Source: Triatoma infestans (lineage: Eukaryota > Arthropoda > Insecta > Hemiptera > Reduviidae). From it: a stretch of 64,000 nt of DNA. The DNA lies in assembly GCA_011037195.1 (NCBI GenBank), contig JAAEAF010002542.1:17226-81225 (forward strand). The letters run 5' to 3'. The translations under genes and the position numbers were made by a program. This document shows positions 11,326-22,202 of this stretch, piece after piece. The notes under the pieces were generated by a model. The model was not told the DNA's origin, did not search any database, and saw nothing but the letters and a program-made list of their open reading frames with translations. Within the stretch, counting starts at the first letter, position 1, and every line of letters begins with the position of its first letter.

Positions 11326-12085
11326 TATATCTCAGATTTATTTTTGGTTTTATATAAATTTTCTCTAAAAACTAAAATAAGTTCCAACGAGGAACTTATT
11401 AAGTGTGACAGAGCGTAGTTGTGAACAAACATACATTCCTTGCCTATTTTCATATCAGTAAAAGTTCTCTCTTTTGTTCAGAATTTAGGAAGGATCCATA
11501 AATAAATAAACTGTATCAGTTTCTATTTTAAAACTTGCATAAAAACGAGGCCATATTTTTTTTTTTTACTCGGAAAATTGATGTCATTAATAATTGATGC
11601 GTACAAGAGTCAATATTTACACTGTTATCGAATAGTACAAGGATTCATTGATACTATCTAATCTACTTTCCAAAAAGGGTCGTTACACAACCGTTACTAT
11701 AAATATCCCACCAAATAGTATTATTTCTGATTATGGAAAAGAATGGAAAGCAAATTTGTTGCATAAAACTTATTAAAAGTTTAAAAACTTTCCCCATTTT
11801 CTAATACTCCCAATTTATTATCAGAGAAACGCTAATTTAGAAATTCCAATTACCTAAATGAATATTTTGTAATCAACATGATAGTAAATTTTGTTGTTTA
11901 TTTCTTTAACACTTTCCTATTTTATTTTGTGCCATCATTTGTTTAATTGATTTTTTACAATTTGTTTACCATCACTTGGACCTTTCGTTCTTAAATGATT
12001 TTTTCAATTTATATAAATGATAAAAATCATATGAAAATAAGAATATACAAAGCCAATTAGGAAAGATTACAACCTTAATGAGCTG
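11326..12085. other. AT-rich intergenic stretch
   Basis: No recognised gene or repeat. Confidence 0.4.
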
Positions 12086-12815
12086 ATGAGCTATTTTGAT
12101 CGGAACTTTCCTGTGAGATGCGGTAGTTATTATGTCAAATTTACGATATCGAGTTTTCACCGGAAATATCCGTTTTGAGTTGTAGATCATTGTATGTTCA
12201 ATTTATATAGGAACTTTCAAAAAAATCGTCGTAGACATTTTTGAGAAAATCGAGAAAAAGTAAAAAAAAAAATGTCATTTAGTAAAGTCGTAATATAAAC
12301 GCACTTCCGGTTTTCCGATTTTTTTTTTTGAAACTCGAAATTTCTACAACATATTCAATTCTAATTAACATTAATTAGATGATAGAATTGTTTAATAAAC
12401 TGAAATAACAATTTAGATGAAAACCTAACCCCACCCCTTCTCCCATAACTGCCATGAATGAATTTTCCCAGTGAAACATTTCAAATAAAAAGTTGTAGCT
12501 CTTTGTATGTTAGTTGATATACAAGTTTAAAGAAAATCGTCGGTGCCATTTTTGAGAAAAACGCATAAACGTAAAACCAAAAGCAACAAGTAAAGTGGTA
12601 CTTCCGGTTGAGGAATTTTGACAGATGACCCACTTATATCTAAACGGAATTTCAAGTTTCAACTTTCTACGTTTTTTCGTTTTTGATCTATGCTGTTCTC
12701 ACCACACACACACACAAAGACAATTTGCTAAAAACCACTTTTTTGGACTCAGAGGACCTCTGAACGGATATTTCCGGTGAAAACTCGATATCGAAAATTT
12801 GACACGATTACAATC
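12086..12815. mobile_element. Two HINE-like fragments in inverted orientation
   Basis: 12125-12180 is a short plus-strand 5' piece (gatatcgagttttcaccgga). It abuts a longer minus-strand piece (12190-12815) that includes both CCGGAAGT-type units, a short CA run and the 'ttcgatatcg' block near its own 5' end, but stops before the terminal hairpin. Looks like a rearranged pair of copies. Confidence 0.65.
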
Positions 12816-12887
12816 TCTGATCCACTGTATCTGGTATTTTGTTCATCTAGTTTTCACGTATTGCGGCTACATGTCGGGCTAATTACA

Positions 12888-13015
12888 GCTGAATAATGTT
12901 ACTTTCACACACTAGTGTGAGTTTTACACCAAGCAGAGTGTAACTCACTTGTGTGTGAAAGTTGGAATTTTTTCACTAAATTTAGTGTAATATTCGTTAC
13001 ATTATTCAACGATTG
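12888..13015. repeat. Small nested palindrome
   Basis: Inner pair: TTTCACACAC with GTGTGTGAAA, enclosing GTGAGTTTTACAC and GTGTAACTCAC. Outer pair: CTGAATAATGT with CATTATTCA. A miniature foldback with no coding sequence. Confidence 0.6.
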
Positions 13016-14889
13016 CAGAAAAACTTACATTGTATACTATGGCACTTTAGAGGAAATCATAACTGTAATCCAGAATTCCTCTATAAATCATTTTTCTAGA
13101 ACAATGTTACCAATAAAAGTAATAGGTCTATAATGCAGTTATTATGCAAAGTTTAAAGTACAGGAGGGGTCATTCAATAAGTAACGAGATAAATCGCTAT
13201 AGCTCAGAAACGGTTAGTTTAATCAATTCAATAGTTTCAGTGCGTCAAGTTGGCATCCTTGTACTTAGTTTCTCATCAGCTGTTCGAAAGTATTCGGTGA
13301 GCATAACCTCAAATGTATTCAGTTAGCAATGGCAAGTCCGCTCGAGCTTGTACCTCGGAAGAACAACGCTTCGCTGGCAAAAGGGACTATTCAGGTAGAA
13401 GACCAGCATTGTCTTTTAGAGTTCATAGAACTTTGGTAGCTTTGTCTTTTCAGCCCTTCTCACAGGGGAAGATTTGTACTAACAAGAGAAGGCATTCTTT
13501 CTACAGTCTGTATTCTGCTTTCAAAGAAGAACAGTCTGAATTAGACATTCTACCAGTAAACATCAGTGTCAGTTATAAGTTAAAACATAGCTAGTTTCAG
13601 CATATTACTGTGTTATTGAATAGTATTTAAATATCTTTAAAGATAATATTTAATTTAATCTACCAGAGTTTCCTTAATTATTCTTATTATTTCTCTTCTC
13701 TTTGAACATACACACAAGCCCTTTACAAAACCGCTCACACCACAAACATCACATCACACCAATAACATTTCATTTCTCATGATATCAGATCAAATAAAAT
13801 GCAATAAAAGGTTCGGGAATCGAGGTTAGTACTACTTCACAAGTCATAATTTGGGGGGAGGGGCGCCTCAACTACTAAGGTCATTAGAGCCCCTCAAATT
13901 TTCCATTAGAAACATTTCCTCTAGAGGTGGGACGGCATTCATCCCAACCATACTCAGCATCCAACTTGGCGTCTTTGTTTCCAAAGGCGGTCGGAGCGTG
14001 GTAAGCAGGGGTTGCTCCCATTCTGCCGTCCCCTCTTGAGTATCGTGCTTGCCGACGGGCGGGTAGGGAGAGTCAAGGAAGATATGCGCCATCCTATTAG
14101 GCCACCAGTAAAAAAAGTTGGGCTAATGCTGTCACTATGTTCATTCTACCTTTTGGGGTCCAGTATTTTCATCGATCAACTTTGTTCCCGTCTTCTTTGT
14201 GAAATCTACCTAGTTCCTCTTCAGAGGGAACTATTTGCAACTTAGGTTCTCCTACTAAGCTCATACCTAATCCTATTCTATATACAGACTATCCACAAGT
14301 GAGGTCGAAGTACTTATATAAAATTTCCTTGCACTTTCCGTTAAAATACAAACATAGAAACATTTTTACCAACATTCTCACTGATAAATACATTCACGCC
14401 AATAAATACGTGACCACTTCATTCACAGTAGGTGAAGGTACTCAATATTTCGCTCCCCATAACCTAACAATTAAACTAATTAACCTAATTAAATTAATTC
14501 ATATAAATATTAAAATTCTAAAATAAAAAATAAAATAAAAAAACAATTATTTAAAACAGGTATTTGCCTTTTTATTTCATATTATGTAAATGAAACTAAT
14601 ATATTTGCAAATTATTATATTTTTTTAATTTTTGTAAATTTTTTAAAAACCAGATCACATACATTCTAAATAATAAATTAGAAATTTTTTAATAATTTTG
14701 CAACCAATTTAATTATCGTTTAATAAATCCAGTTTTTTTGTTTTGTTTATATTATATAATTTGTTTCCATTGAAGTTATGGCCGCACCAATCAATACCCT
14801 AAGTAAAAATATTAAAAAATCTTTGTTTATATTTTCAAAAATATATTTGTGACTTAATCAATTTACATTTATTTTATATTTATTTTTAC
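13016..14889. other. Intergenic with a GC-richer island
   Basis: 13160-13185 reads ggggtcattcaataagtaac, resembling the end of some mariner-type elements, followed by a short frame (ATG near 13329), but no transposase motif follows. 13850-14110 is clearly richer in G+C than its surroundings and is unexplained; the frames there (13851-14039 plus, 13868-14092 minus) have no motif. 14300-14889 is very AT-rich and empty. Confidence 0.35.
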
Positions 14890-15560
14890 ATTTTCTTACT
14901 CCTTGTAAAAAGCGATCTTCCCAAAATTTCGAATTGAATTGTTACCGGAAGTACATATTTTGAGATATCGCACAGGTTTGTATGTGGTGTACAATGTCTC
15001 AAAAACAAAAAGACGCAAGAAGCTGAAAACTTTATATTCCGTCTAAGGTACACTATTATCGCAACTGACGCGAAAGTTTCGGATATAATCCATCATTTGG
15101 AAATGCAAATTTATTGATTTGTTTCTGATCTTCATACATAAATACATGTCACTTTTATTTGAAACTTTTCCCAGGAAAATTGATTTTGGGGGGAACACTA
15201 ACATAAGGTTTTCCTTATAAGGTTGAAATAACACTTCAATTCAATTTATGGTTCTACCATTTACATAATTAAAAATATTCATGAGAAGTATTGCTTGCAG
15301 TTTCAAATTTGCAGAAAATCGATTAAACGGAAGGAAGTGAATTAACTTTTTCAGAAGAGATTTTCGAGTTTCTTTTCTTTTTTGGAATTATCTCGAAAAT
15401 GATCATTATCTTTCAACTTTAGAATGCTGACTGCAATAATATAAACCAATCACTTTTATTTGAAATATTTTCCAAAAATAAAAGGATTTTTAGATAGTTT
15501 TGTGATAGTTAAATTTCAAACTTACGGAATTTGGTTCAATGGTTATTGGCGCGCTTTTCA
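14890..15560 (+). mobile_element. Old HINE-like copy (divergent)
   Basis: Starts TTTTCTTACTCCTTGTAA and keeps the order of landmarks: TACCGGAAGTACAT, a 'ctcaaaaacaaaaagacg' block, 'acttttatttgaaac' twice, AAACGGAAGG. GT microsatellite and 3' hairpin are not clear. Strongly diverged. Confidence 0.5.
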
Positions 15561-15767
15561 CTTGCCTATCTGCTTGGGTTTGGTAGAGTTTCGTACTTAT
15601 CCCCCTTACCATCAACTCTGTAATTATGTTTAGGACAAATGAGCGAAATTTGAAGTTTTTATGCAAATTTCTCATTTTATATCTAACTAGCTAAACCCGG
15701 CCACGCTTAGCTGTGGCTCAGTCGTCTGATTTTAATTATTAGGGAAGTAAATAGAAGTATGGTAGTT

Positions 15768-15774
15768 AACATAG
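15768..15774. repeat. LINE target-site duplication, left copy
   Basis: AACATAG here and at 17237-17243, directly after the poly(A) tail. The empty site at 41721-41745 continues through the matching position without interruption. Confidence 0.7.
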
Positions 15775-17111
15775 AAGGCCACTGGCGCCCTCATGATTGT
15801 AGGAGGATGGCGGGCAAATCCTGGGGATGCCCCCCGAGAATCCTACGGTGGATGTACACCATGATGGTGAGACCAGTTATCACCTATGGCGCGGTGGCTT
15901 GGTTTAGGAAGACCAAATAAGTATCGGTCAGGAGAACTCTTGACAAGGTACAGCGGCTCGCATGCTTATGCATGACGGGGGCTATGAGGACTTGCCCCAC
16001 CGCCGGGATGGAGGTTATCCTCAATCTGTCACCTTTGCACCTAGTGGTGGAAAGGGCGGCGAAGGGGGCCCTTTTTAGGATCTCTAGGGGTGGTGCAGGA
16101 GGGGAGGGATGGCTGGGGGTTAGAGAGTTGGTATTCTCACCTTTGGGCTCCCTCATCTGGCACCTCCCTAGGGATGGTATGGTTAAGAAGTATAGCTTCA
16201 CAAAAAATTTTTCGTCGAAGCTGGGCACCAAAAGTGAGTGGAGCGAAGGATCCGCTCTGTTGGGCATTAAGGAACATGCCATAAAATGGTATACTGATGG
16301 GTCGAAGACCCTCGAGGGGACTGGGGCAGGGGTGGTTGGTCCAAGGATCAAGCACTCGGAACCCATGGGTAAATTTCCCAGCATCTTTCAGGCGGAGATA
16401 TACGCTATTGGAAGATGCGTTCAATTTAACCTCGATAGGGGATATAGGAATCGGGAGATTGTAATCCTTTCCGATAGCCAAGCAGCCATTAGAGCTCTGG
16501 GTGCACCAGTTATTAACTCTAAAATGGTTTGGGAATGCCTAGATAAACTAAACGATCTGGGCAGTAGGAACAAAGTCGCACTTTGGTGGGTGCCGGGGCA
16601 TGTTGGCATTGAAGGGAATGAGATGGCCGACACCCTGGCCAAGATAGGCGCTATGACCCCACTTCTGGGGCCGGAACCTTTTTGTGGGATTAGCGACCAG
16701 TTTCTGGAGGAACTTAGGAAGGAGGAGGAGACGAAGAGATCTCAACTCTGGTACTCCCTCCCCGGGTTGCGGCAGGCCAAGATCTGCTTGGGAAATTATA
16801 ACCAACGGAGGTCGGAGGCCTGCATTGGATTGAGCAAGAACAAGCTCCGCGTACTTACGGGTTTCCTCACGGGGCATTGCCGACTTAGAGGACACCTGGC
16901 GAAGCTGGGCTTGGAAAGTGACAGCTCATGCAGATTCTGTGGGGAGTTGGAGGAAACTCCAATACATCTCCTAACAGACTGCGAGGCTGCCACTCAGAGA
17001 AGGTTCAGGAACCTGGGTAGCTACCAGGTGGAGGAGGGGGATATACCCTCTCTAGAGCCCGTCAGGGTATTAGGATTCCTCAGGGACCTCAACCTGATGG
17101 AGATATTGTAG
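15774..17111 (+). pseudogene. I/R1-type LINE ORF2 C-terminus with complete RNase H
   Basis: One frame runs from the 5' truncation point to 17111, broken only by a TAA at 15918-15920. The first 48 codons read CRRMAGKSWG and WMYTMMVRPVITYGAVAWF, the end of the RT domain. After the stop, counting from Met at 15972, the RNase HI catalytic set D-E-D-D is complete: YTDGSK (D109), FQAEIYAI (E142), LSDSQAAI (D168), GNEMAD (D220), with WVPGH before the last. A terminal zinc-like C320-x2-C323-x8-H332-x4-C337 follows a TGHCRL motif. The RNase H would digest RNA in RNA/DNA hybrids during retrotransposition. The element lacks endonuclease and most of RT, so it is dead, but RNase H itself is open and motif-complete. 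Confidence 0.88.
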
Positions 17112-17236
17112 AACGCATGTTCAATTGGGCATCCGTTCGGGTGCTATGGGCAAGCCTGTGGCACCCAGGGGGCATAGCACAATAGACCTGCTCAAGGTCG
17201 CAGTGCGTTGGCCCCCCCATTAAAAAAAAAAAAAAA
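15775..17236 (+). mobile_element. 5'-truncated I-type LINE with poly(A) tail
   Basis: Bounded by AACATAG duplications. The 3' untranslated part (17112-17219) contains CACAATAGACCTGCTCAAGG and GTCGCAGTGCG shortly before an 18-nt A run. Those motifs recur at the 3' end of the LINE at 58949-59792 and of the SINE at 58500-58735. Inserted in a Helitron. Confidence 0.85.
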
Positions 17237-17343
17237 AACATAGATTCAGCAAGAAAACACATGATTCAATTTAATACCCTATTTTGCGTTGCTGTGAACT
17301 GAAAGGAAAGAAAGGAAAAATGTTTTTAAATGAAAGAATGTTT

Positions 17344-17871
17344 TTAAGAAGCTGAATGCGCTGTTCTACCTCCTTCCATCAACGTAGCAGCATTACCTGA
17401 AAAAGCAAGTGCTATTGCAATATAGCCATTTGAACGGATTTTAGCCAGAAATAAGGAAATTAAGAACGTTTTTTCCAGTTCCACCTGGAGCTCCCAAAAA
17501 GTAAATCCACCGGATTGATTGGTCAAAGCTTGTATGATGGTATCAAATGCTATCTTCTGTTCTTGAAGGAGTTTCAGTGTATTTTCTTGGACGAATAGCT
17601 GTATGTCATTTCTGGTGGATGATTGCTCTTTGAGCAGTTCTCTTTCGAATGTTGCATTGATCGACCTATTCGGTACTGTTACACTCAATAGCGCCAACAA
17701 CTTTACCACACACATTGCAAGACAAAGATCCTCAATGAAGATTAGCTCTTCATTGAATATTTCTTCTGTGAAATCCAAGCCATGATTGCGTTTCTTGACG
17801 TATTCTGTGCAGAATATTTTCGGTGCTACGATCGCAACGCTTCTGCGTCTGTCTATTTCTGCCAAACTCAC
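17344..17871 (-). pseudogene. Helitron helicase (Pif1-like) fragment, copy A
   Basis: Minus-strand frame with HGLDFTEEIFNEELIFIEDL, LPNRS-like PNRSINATFERELL, EQKIAFDTIIQALTNQSGG and TFLISLFLAKIRSNGYIAIA, then GGRTAHS. This is the start of the Pif1-like helicase domain of Helitron RepHel proteins, with the linker before it. The Walker A loop (APGGTGK) is out of frame: a 1-nt loss in the T-run (plus-strand A run at 17496-17500) and a 1-nt gain in the A-run (plus-strand T run at 17469-17474) shift about ten codons. The copy at 41761-42390 has the same two changes. No Rep nuclease domain. Non-functional. Confidence 0.85.
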
Positions 17872-18149
17872 GAAACTCTCGGAATTTCCCGTTTCTGTGG
17901 GAACTTCAGAATAAAAAGTATATATAAACAGTCTTATATAGAAATGTAACGTTGTGTAAAAATTTCAAGTCAATCCATCGGCTACTTTTCGAGTTTTGCG
18001 GCCACAAATATACGGATGATGAATTTTTATATATATAAATTGTATTAGCTGAAATAGAAAAAATTTTGTGTGACTATTACACACTGAATTTTTCACAGTC
18101 AATCACTGTGTCCCTGAGAGTGTTATCGATCAATAAGTAATATTCAATT

Positions 18150-18400
18150 TATTTATTTCATCAGCGCATGGAAAGTATTACGATTGCATCCAATTTTCAT
18201 AATTATATATTCATCGGAATATATAATGTTTTGATGTCCTCTGAGTCAGAAGAAAATGGTTTTTAGCGACTCAATTCAATGTATGTGCGTGTGTGTGAAC
18301 AAAATATCTCTACAAGGAAACATGGTAGGAAGCTCAAATTTGATTTCTCCGTTAAGGTTGGTACCATCACCGCATCTCATACTAATTAGCAGACAAAGTA
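18150..18400 (+). mobile_element. Old HINE-like fragment
   Basis: Retains 'ggaaagtattacgattgcat', 'tcctctgagtcagaag', 'tggtttttagcgac' and a short GTGCGTGTGTGTG run in the same order as the full copies. Ends unclear. Confidence 0.45.
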
Positions 18401-18415
18401 CTTGGGGGGATAATC

Positions 18416-18691
18416 TTGGACAATACGCTTAGTTTTGTCCCATGTGGGGTTCTTCCGGGAAAGATCAAGGCATATTGGGGTATCGGCTTAGGCGGATCTC
18501 GAGAGAGGAATGGGAAGTTATGCGTAGAGTTGCGAGGGATTTATACCGTACGGCCCTGGTTTCCAAAGTTGCTTTGGAGGACAATAGTCTATCCCTGTTG
18601 CTCGAAAATGGTGCCGCGTACAGACAGTGGTTTTAGGCGTTTTGCGGAAGAAGCATTTAAAAGGATAATGAAACGGGTCGATAGGGGCTGA
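18416..18691 (+). pseudogene. Unidentified coding-like fragment
   Basis: From about 18442 a frame reads RRISREEWEVMRRVARDLYR, TALVSKVALEDNSL and LLLENGAAYRQWF, then a stop; the neighbouring frame continues FRRFAEEAFKRIMKRVDRG. The two join naturally with one frameshift near 18635, giving about 80 residues of charged, helical character. I do not recognise the family. The composition is less AT-rich than its neighbours, which suggests a decayed gene or transposon ORF. Confidence 0.35.
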
Positions 18692-19072
18692 TTTCATAGG
18701 TAGTTTGCATGTTGGAATGAAATTAAATTTTATTGCGTGAATGTTGCATGAATGCAGGTTTCAGGCTAGCGGTGTATGACCCTTAGTTTTAGGCTAGTTT
18801 GTAACGTTAAATGTAGGATTTTCTTGTATCGCCCAGGAATATTGAGTACCAATGGGGGCGTAAGATAGTGCATGGTTAAATGAATGAGCTTAGTGTGCAC
18901 AGGTGTATATAAATTTTAACTGTATTGGAATGAATGGAAGATAGTTGTTGTGGTTGGTTCCGCAGAGCTGGAAAGCATCAGAGATATATTCTATGTTAGC
19001 CTGCTTCTTTTGGTGGTCATCAACCGGTTTCAGGCGTTCGCCCATTACACTCAACAAGTGTATCAACTAAGA

Positions 19073-19696
19073 AAAACAAGAATTAGTTGGCTTCTCGACC
19101 AATTCAAGGTTAAAAAACAAAAATAAAAAAAGTAATTTTGTAATTGTTTTTTAATAATTTACAAGTTCGACGTTTCGACAAACTTTGTTTGCCTTCCTCA
19201 GGAATATAACAAAAATAAAGAGAAAAAAATTATAACATAAAACACAAACAAAAAACAAAATACATGGGTGCGATTACAGTAGGACTGCTAAGTCTGTAAT
19301 GAAAGGGTGTGTTTGTAATGCAGAAAGCCAGGAGAAGGGAGGACCATTATATATGGTCCGTTATGTAAGTACTGTTATATGTGGAGAAAGTAATATATGG
19401 AGAGGGGGTAGAACAATTGCTTTTTCCAACGGTCCCCCCTTCTCCTGGCTTTCTACATTACAAATAAACCCTTGCATTACAGACTTAGCAGTCCTACTGT
19501 AATCGCAGCCATGTATTTTGTTTGTGTTTTATGTTATAATTTTTTTCTCTTTATTTTTGTTTTGTTCCTGAAGAAGGCAAACAAAGTTTGTCGAAACGAC
19601 GAACTTGTAAATTATTAAAAAACAATTATAAAATTACTTTTTTGGTTTTTGTTTTTTACCTTGAATTGGTCGAGAAGCCAAATAATTCTTGTTTTC
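19073..19696. repeat. Foldback family G2 (arms ~270 bp)
   Basis: Left arm 19073-19345, right arm 19431-19696, separated by about 85 bp. Matching blocks include 'ggcttctcgaccaattcaag', 'acaaactttgtttgcctt', 'gattacagtaggactgct' and 'gccaggagaaggg'. Each arm has a CTGA[G/A]GA ... GAAAC motif. No coding capacity. Arms are well matched, so it is probably younger than many neighbours. Confidence 0.88.
19168..19205 (-). ncRNA. Hammerhead-like motif in foldback G2, left arm
   Basis: Minus strand: TTC (stem I), CTGAGGA, one unpaired A, GGCAAAC-AAA-GTTTGTC (stem II), GAAACGTC (GAAA, AC/GT stem III, C17), GAA (stem I). Stem sequences differ from G1 but still pair. Confidence 0.45.
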
Positions 19697-20089
19697 ATAA
19701 TACAACTAACGGCCAACAAAGAAAATCTTCTGCATCAACTAAGTTTGCTCTTTGTAAATTTATGTTATCACAGTGTTTGAGAAAAAGCTGATGATGGGCG
19801 AACTTCCGAAACCGATCGAGGACCACAAAAAGAAGCAGGCTATCACGGAAAATATCTCTGATGAATGGAAATGAGGTTAGGGATAGGTTAGATTCTTTGT
19901 CTCCCTAGGAATATCGAGCACTGGGGGGGGGGATTTGTAGGTTAGGATTAGCGTATTTCCATTGTTTTGGGGCGTCACGCTCAACGTTAGGGGTACCACA
20001 TTCAGGTTAGGGCTTCTATACGGGCGGGTATGCGAATGAGCCCAGGGACCGCCGTACCCATTGTGCCTTTTCCAATAAAAAAAGAATCT

Positions 20090-20464
20090 CATATTAATGT
20101 TTTGGACAAAACCAATCAACCGGAAATGCAAGGTTACTAATTTTTTTTGTCGGTTTATTGCAATTTATCAGAATTGGATCCAACGAATTCTTTTTTTAAC
20201 TTCTCCTGATATCTAAAATATAAAAACCTTTCTATTGGCTTTTTTTGGGTGTTCTCGGGGGGGGACAGAAACCATAAGTTTCCCTTTAAAGCGGCACTTC
20301 AGAAGACTTTGTGTTTTTTGCGACCTAATATAGTCAATGATTTGGCTAGTATCCCAAAATTTGAAGAAAATGGGCAACCAGAAGTGCGACTTTACAGAAT
20401 AGGTTTTCGTAAATATGGAAACTAATTGAATATTTATTAAATTTCGAAGTTTAAAGAAAATCTA
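20090..20464 (+). mobile_element. Old HINE-like fragment
   Basis: Has AACCGGAAATGC, 'cttttgggtgttctcggg'-type block and a second AACCAGAAGTGCG at the expected spacing. Lacks clear ends. Confidence 0.45.
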
Positions 20465-21217
20465 TCAATTATAATCTGGTAAATTGCAATTAGAGAAGTG
20501 TAAATGATTCTTTCCACTGATCTATACTAGAATCACTGATTCTGATGAACATTATCTTTCTAATATTTTATCCTAATTGTTTATTCTCAAAATGACAGAT
20601 CATTAATGGATTGTTTAATAAACAAACATCAAGTATCCACTGAAAGTTATTTCCGGGGTAATGAACTTGAAAAACAAAATATAAAATTAAAATAAAAAAA
20701 AAAAAAAAAAAAAAAGAAGAAGAAAGTAACAATAGGTTAATGGCACTTGGGTATCCTTTACAAAGCACTTAGAAATTCAAAAACAAAACGTCGGTCACAT
20801 TAATGGAACTCAGTGTGGTGGGAAGGGACACGGATGTTTGGAGTTCTAGAAAACACCCGTTTCCAAACAATGCTAGCATGTTTTACAATCAATTACTTTT
20901 GTTGTTAGATGCCAGTGTGGCCAGAATTAGGCACTGTTTATGAAAAGAATGATTACACTACACTATACGAGTGGGGGGAGGTACGGGGCGCAAGTGAATA
21001 ATAGAGTTTATTATTATTATTATTATTATTCATTGTTTAACATAGTTGTACTAACAAGAACACTGTACATTGAACTATCTCATTAGCAATTCTTTTTAGT
21101 AAAAGTTTTATATTGTAAGTTAAATAAAATTGTAACTTTTATTAATGATAAATTATATTTCCAAATAAATGAATAAAATTTTGTTTAAAACTTGGTCTAC
21201 ATTTAGTGTTTTTTTGT
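20465..21217. other. Intergenic with simple repeats
   Basis: A-run at 20692-20716 and (TTA)n at 21008-21030. No gene recognised. Confidence 0.5.
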
Positions 21218-21509
21218 AAATTACCTATGAGAGAAATTAGGTTTGATTAATTAGACGAGATATGAAGACACTGTTATAATATAACTGTAAGTTTACACAT
21301 ACTGCACTGGACTTGTAATGATATTATAGAATAAAGGGTTAGAGTAGAGTTATGACACGATGCGATGTATATGGTTGAATCTGATAGATTGACCCATGTC
21401 TAGATCTCTCACTGATTTATATACAGGTTCTCCCCACTCTAGCCTGCTTAAGTCAGAGAGTACCAGAGAGAGTCTGTTTTGTGGCTTGGCTCTCTCTCTT
21501 GCCGTTACA
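21218..21509 (-). mobile_element. Solo LTR-like repeat, copy 1
   Basis: On the minus strand starts TGTAACGGCAAG, then GA-rich sequence, then CTAGAGTGGGGAGAACCTGT with TATATAAATCAG (TATA box), then 'ccagtgcagtatgtgtaaac' near the end. Same family as 34465-34844 and 58788-59970, whose ends are fixed by duplications. No gag or pol nearby. Confidence 0.7.
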
Positions 21510-21659
21510 CCTACATATTAAACTCATCAGTTCTAGATTTAGTAAATCATTTTGATCCACAAGGCGATATCTGACCGATCGATTTTATAATGTTTTATAA
21601 AATAAATTTATTAATTTATATAAATATTTATTTAAAAAAATTTTTTTTTAATTTAGAAG

Positions 21660-21785
21660 AGATAAAAAAAATGAATAAGAGGAAGTATTGAGACAGCAAC
21701 AAATGTTCGACATCAAGTTCTTACCGGAAGTACAAATCCCTGAGGCCTCCTAAGTCAGAAAAAGTGGTATTTAGAAAAGAGGTGT
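21660..21785 (+). mobile_element. HINE-like 5' fragment
   Basis: AATAAGAGGAAGTATTG, TACCGGAAGTACAAATCC, 'cctaagtcagaaaaagtgg', then cut off by the RT fragment. Confidence 0.5.
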
Positions 21786-21789
21786 GTAT

Positions 21790-22125
21790 GTAGGTAGATT
21801 ATATGAGATTGTGGGGCACGGGATGCGAAAACAGGATCGAGATTTGGAGCAGTAACATACACAGTAAAGGAGTGGAGGATTGTTTCCGGATGGGATGAAA
21901 TATCTGAAGTATAAAAGTTATATAGGAGAGGAGCAAGAACACTACCTTGGGGGACACCATTATGGATTGAGAAAGTAGAAGATCTGGAGGAACCAGAAAA
22001 AACCTGGAAGGAACGATCAGATAGGTATGATAAAATATGTTTGGCTGAAAGGAAAAATAGGCATTTTAGTTGAAGTGACCAGAATGTACACTGGGAGATG
22101 CTGGTCTAACGAATAGACTCCAAAG
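21790..22125 (-). pseudogene. Jockey-type RT fragment, tandem copy 1
   Basis: The minus-strand reading includes SDRSFQVFSGSSRSSTFSIH, then GVPQGSVLAPLLYNFYTSDI (RT motif before the catalytic loop), then TAPNPDP where the YADD loop should have been. YADD itself is lost. Closely resembles the Jockey LINE at 33170-34043 (YTADIPTN, SPNPDP). Immediately duplicated at 22126-22560. Confidence 0.7.
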
Positions 22126-22154
22126 TCAGAAAAAGTGGTATTTAGAAATTGGTG

Positions 22155-22202
<48 letters not shown>

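Larger units (their letters stand above)
15687..18039 (-). mobile_element. Non-autonomous Helitron, copy A, split by a LINE
   Basis: Coding and Helitron sense are on the minus strand. The 3' terminus (low coordinates) has a GCCAC/GTGGC hairpin about 10 nt from a CTAG end, flanked by A (T in sense) as Helitrons require. The 5' terminus near 18039 has lost its TC by one substitution. The same element without interruption is at 41645-42499. The LINE at 15775-17236 is inserted within it. Net length without the insert is about 880 bp. Confidence 0.85.
18944..19865. repeat. Foldback G1 copy 2, arms split by a second foldback
   Basis: Left arm 18944-19070 (GTTGTGGTTGGTTCCGCAGA to 'caagtgtatcaactaa'); right arm about 19735-19865 ('catcaactaagtttgctctt' to 'aaaatatctctgatg'). 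The arms are reverse complements and both carry the hammerhead-like core. The foldback at 19073-19696 sits between them. Confidence 0.8.

Noticed and set aside
13144..13594. Possible mariner 5' end and transposase start
   Set aside because: Only a short terminal-repeat-like word is present; no helix-turn-helix or catalytic motif follows, and no matching right end found.
15884..16384. Minus-strand frame of 166 codons
   Set aside because: Shadow of the LINE RNase H ORF on the plus strand, which carries all recognisable motifs.
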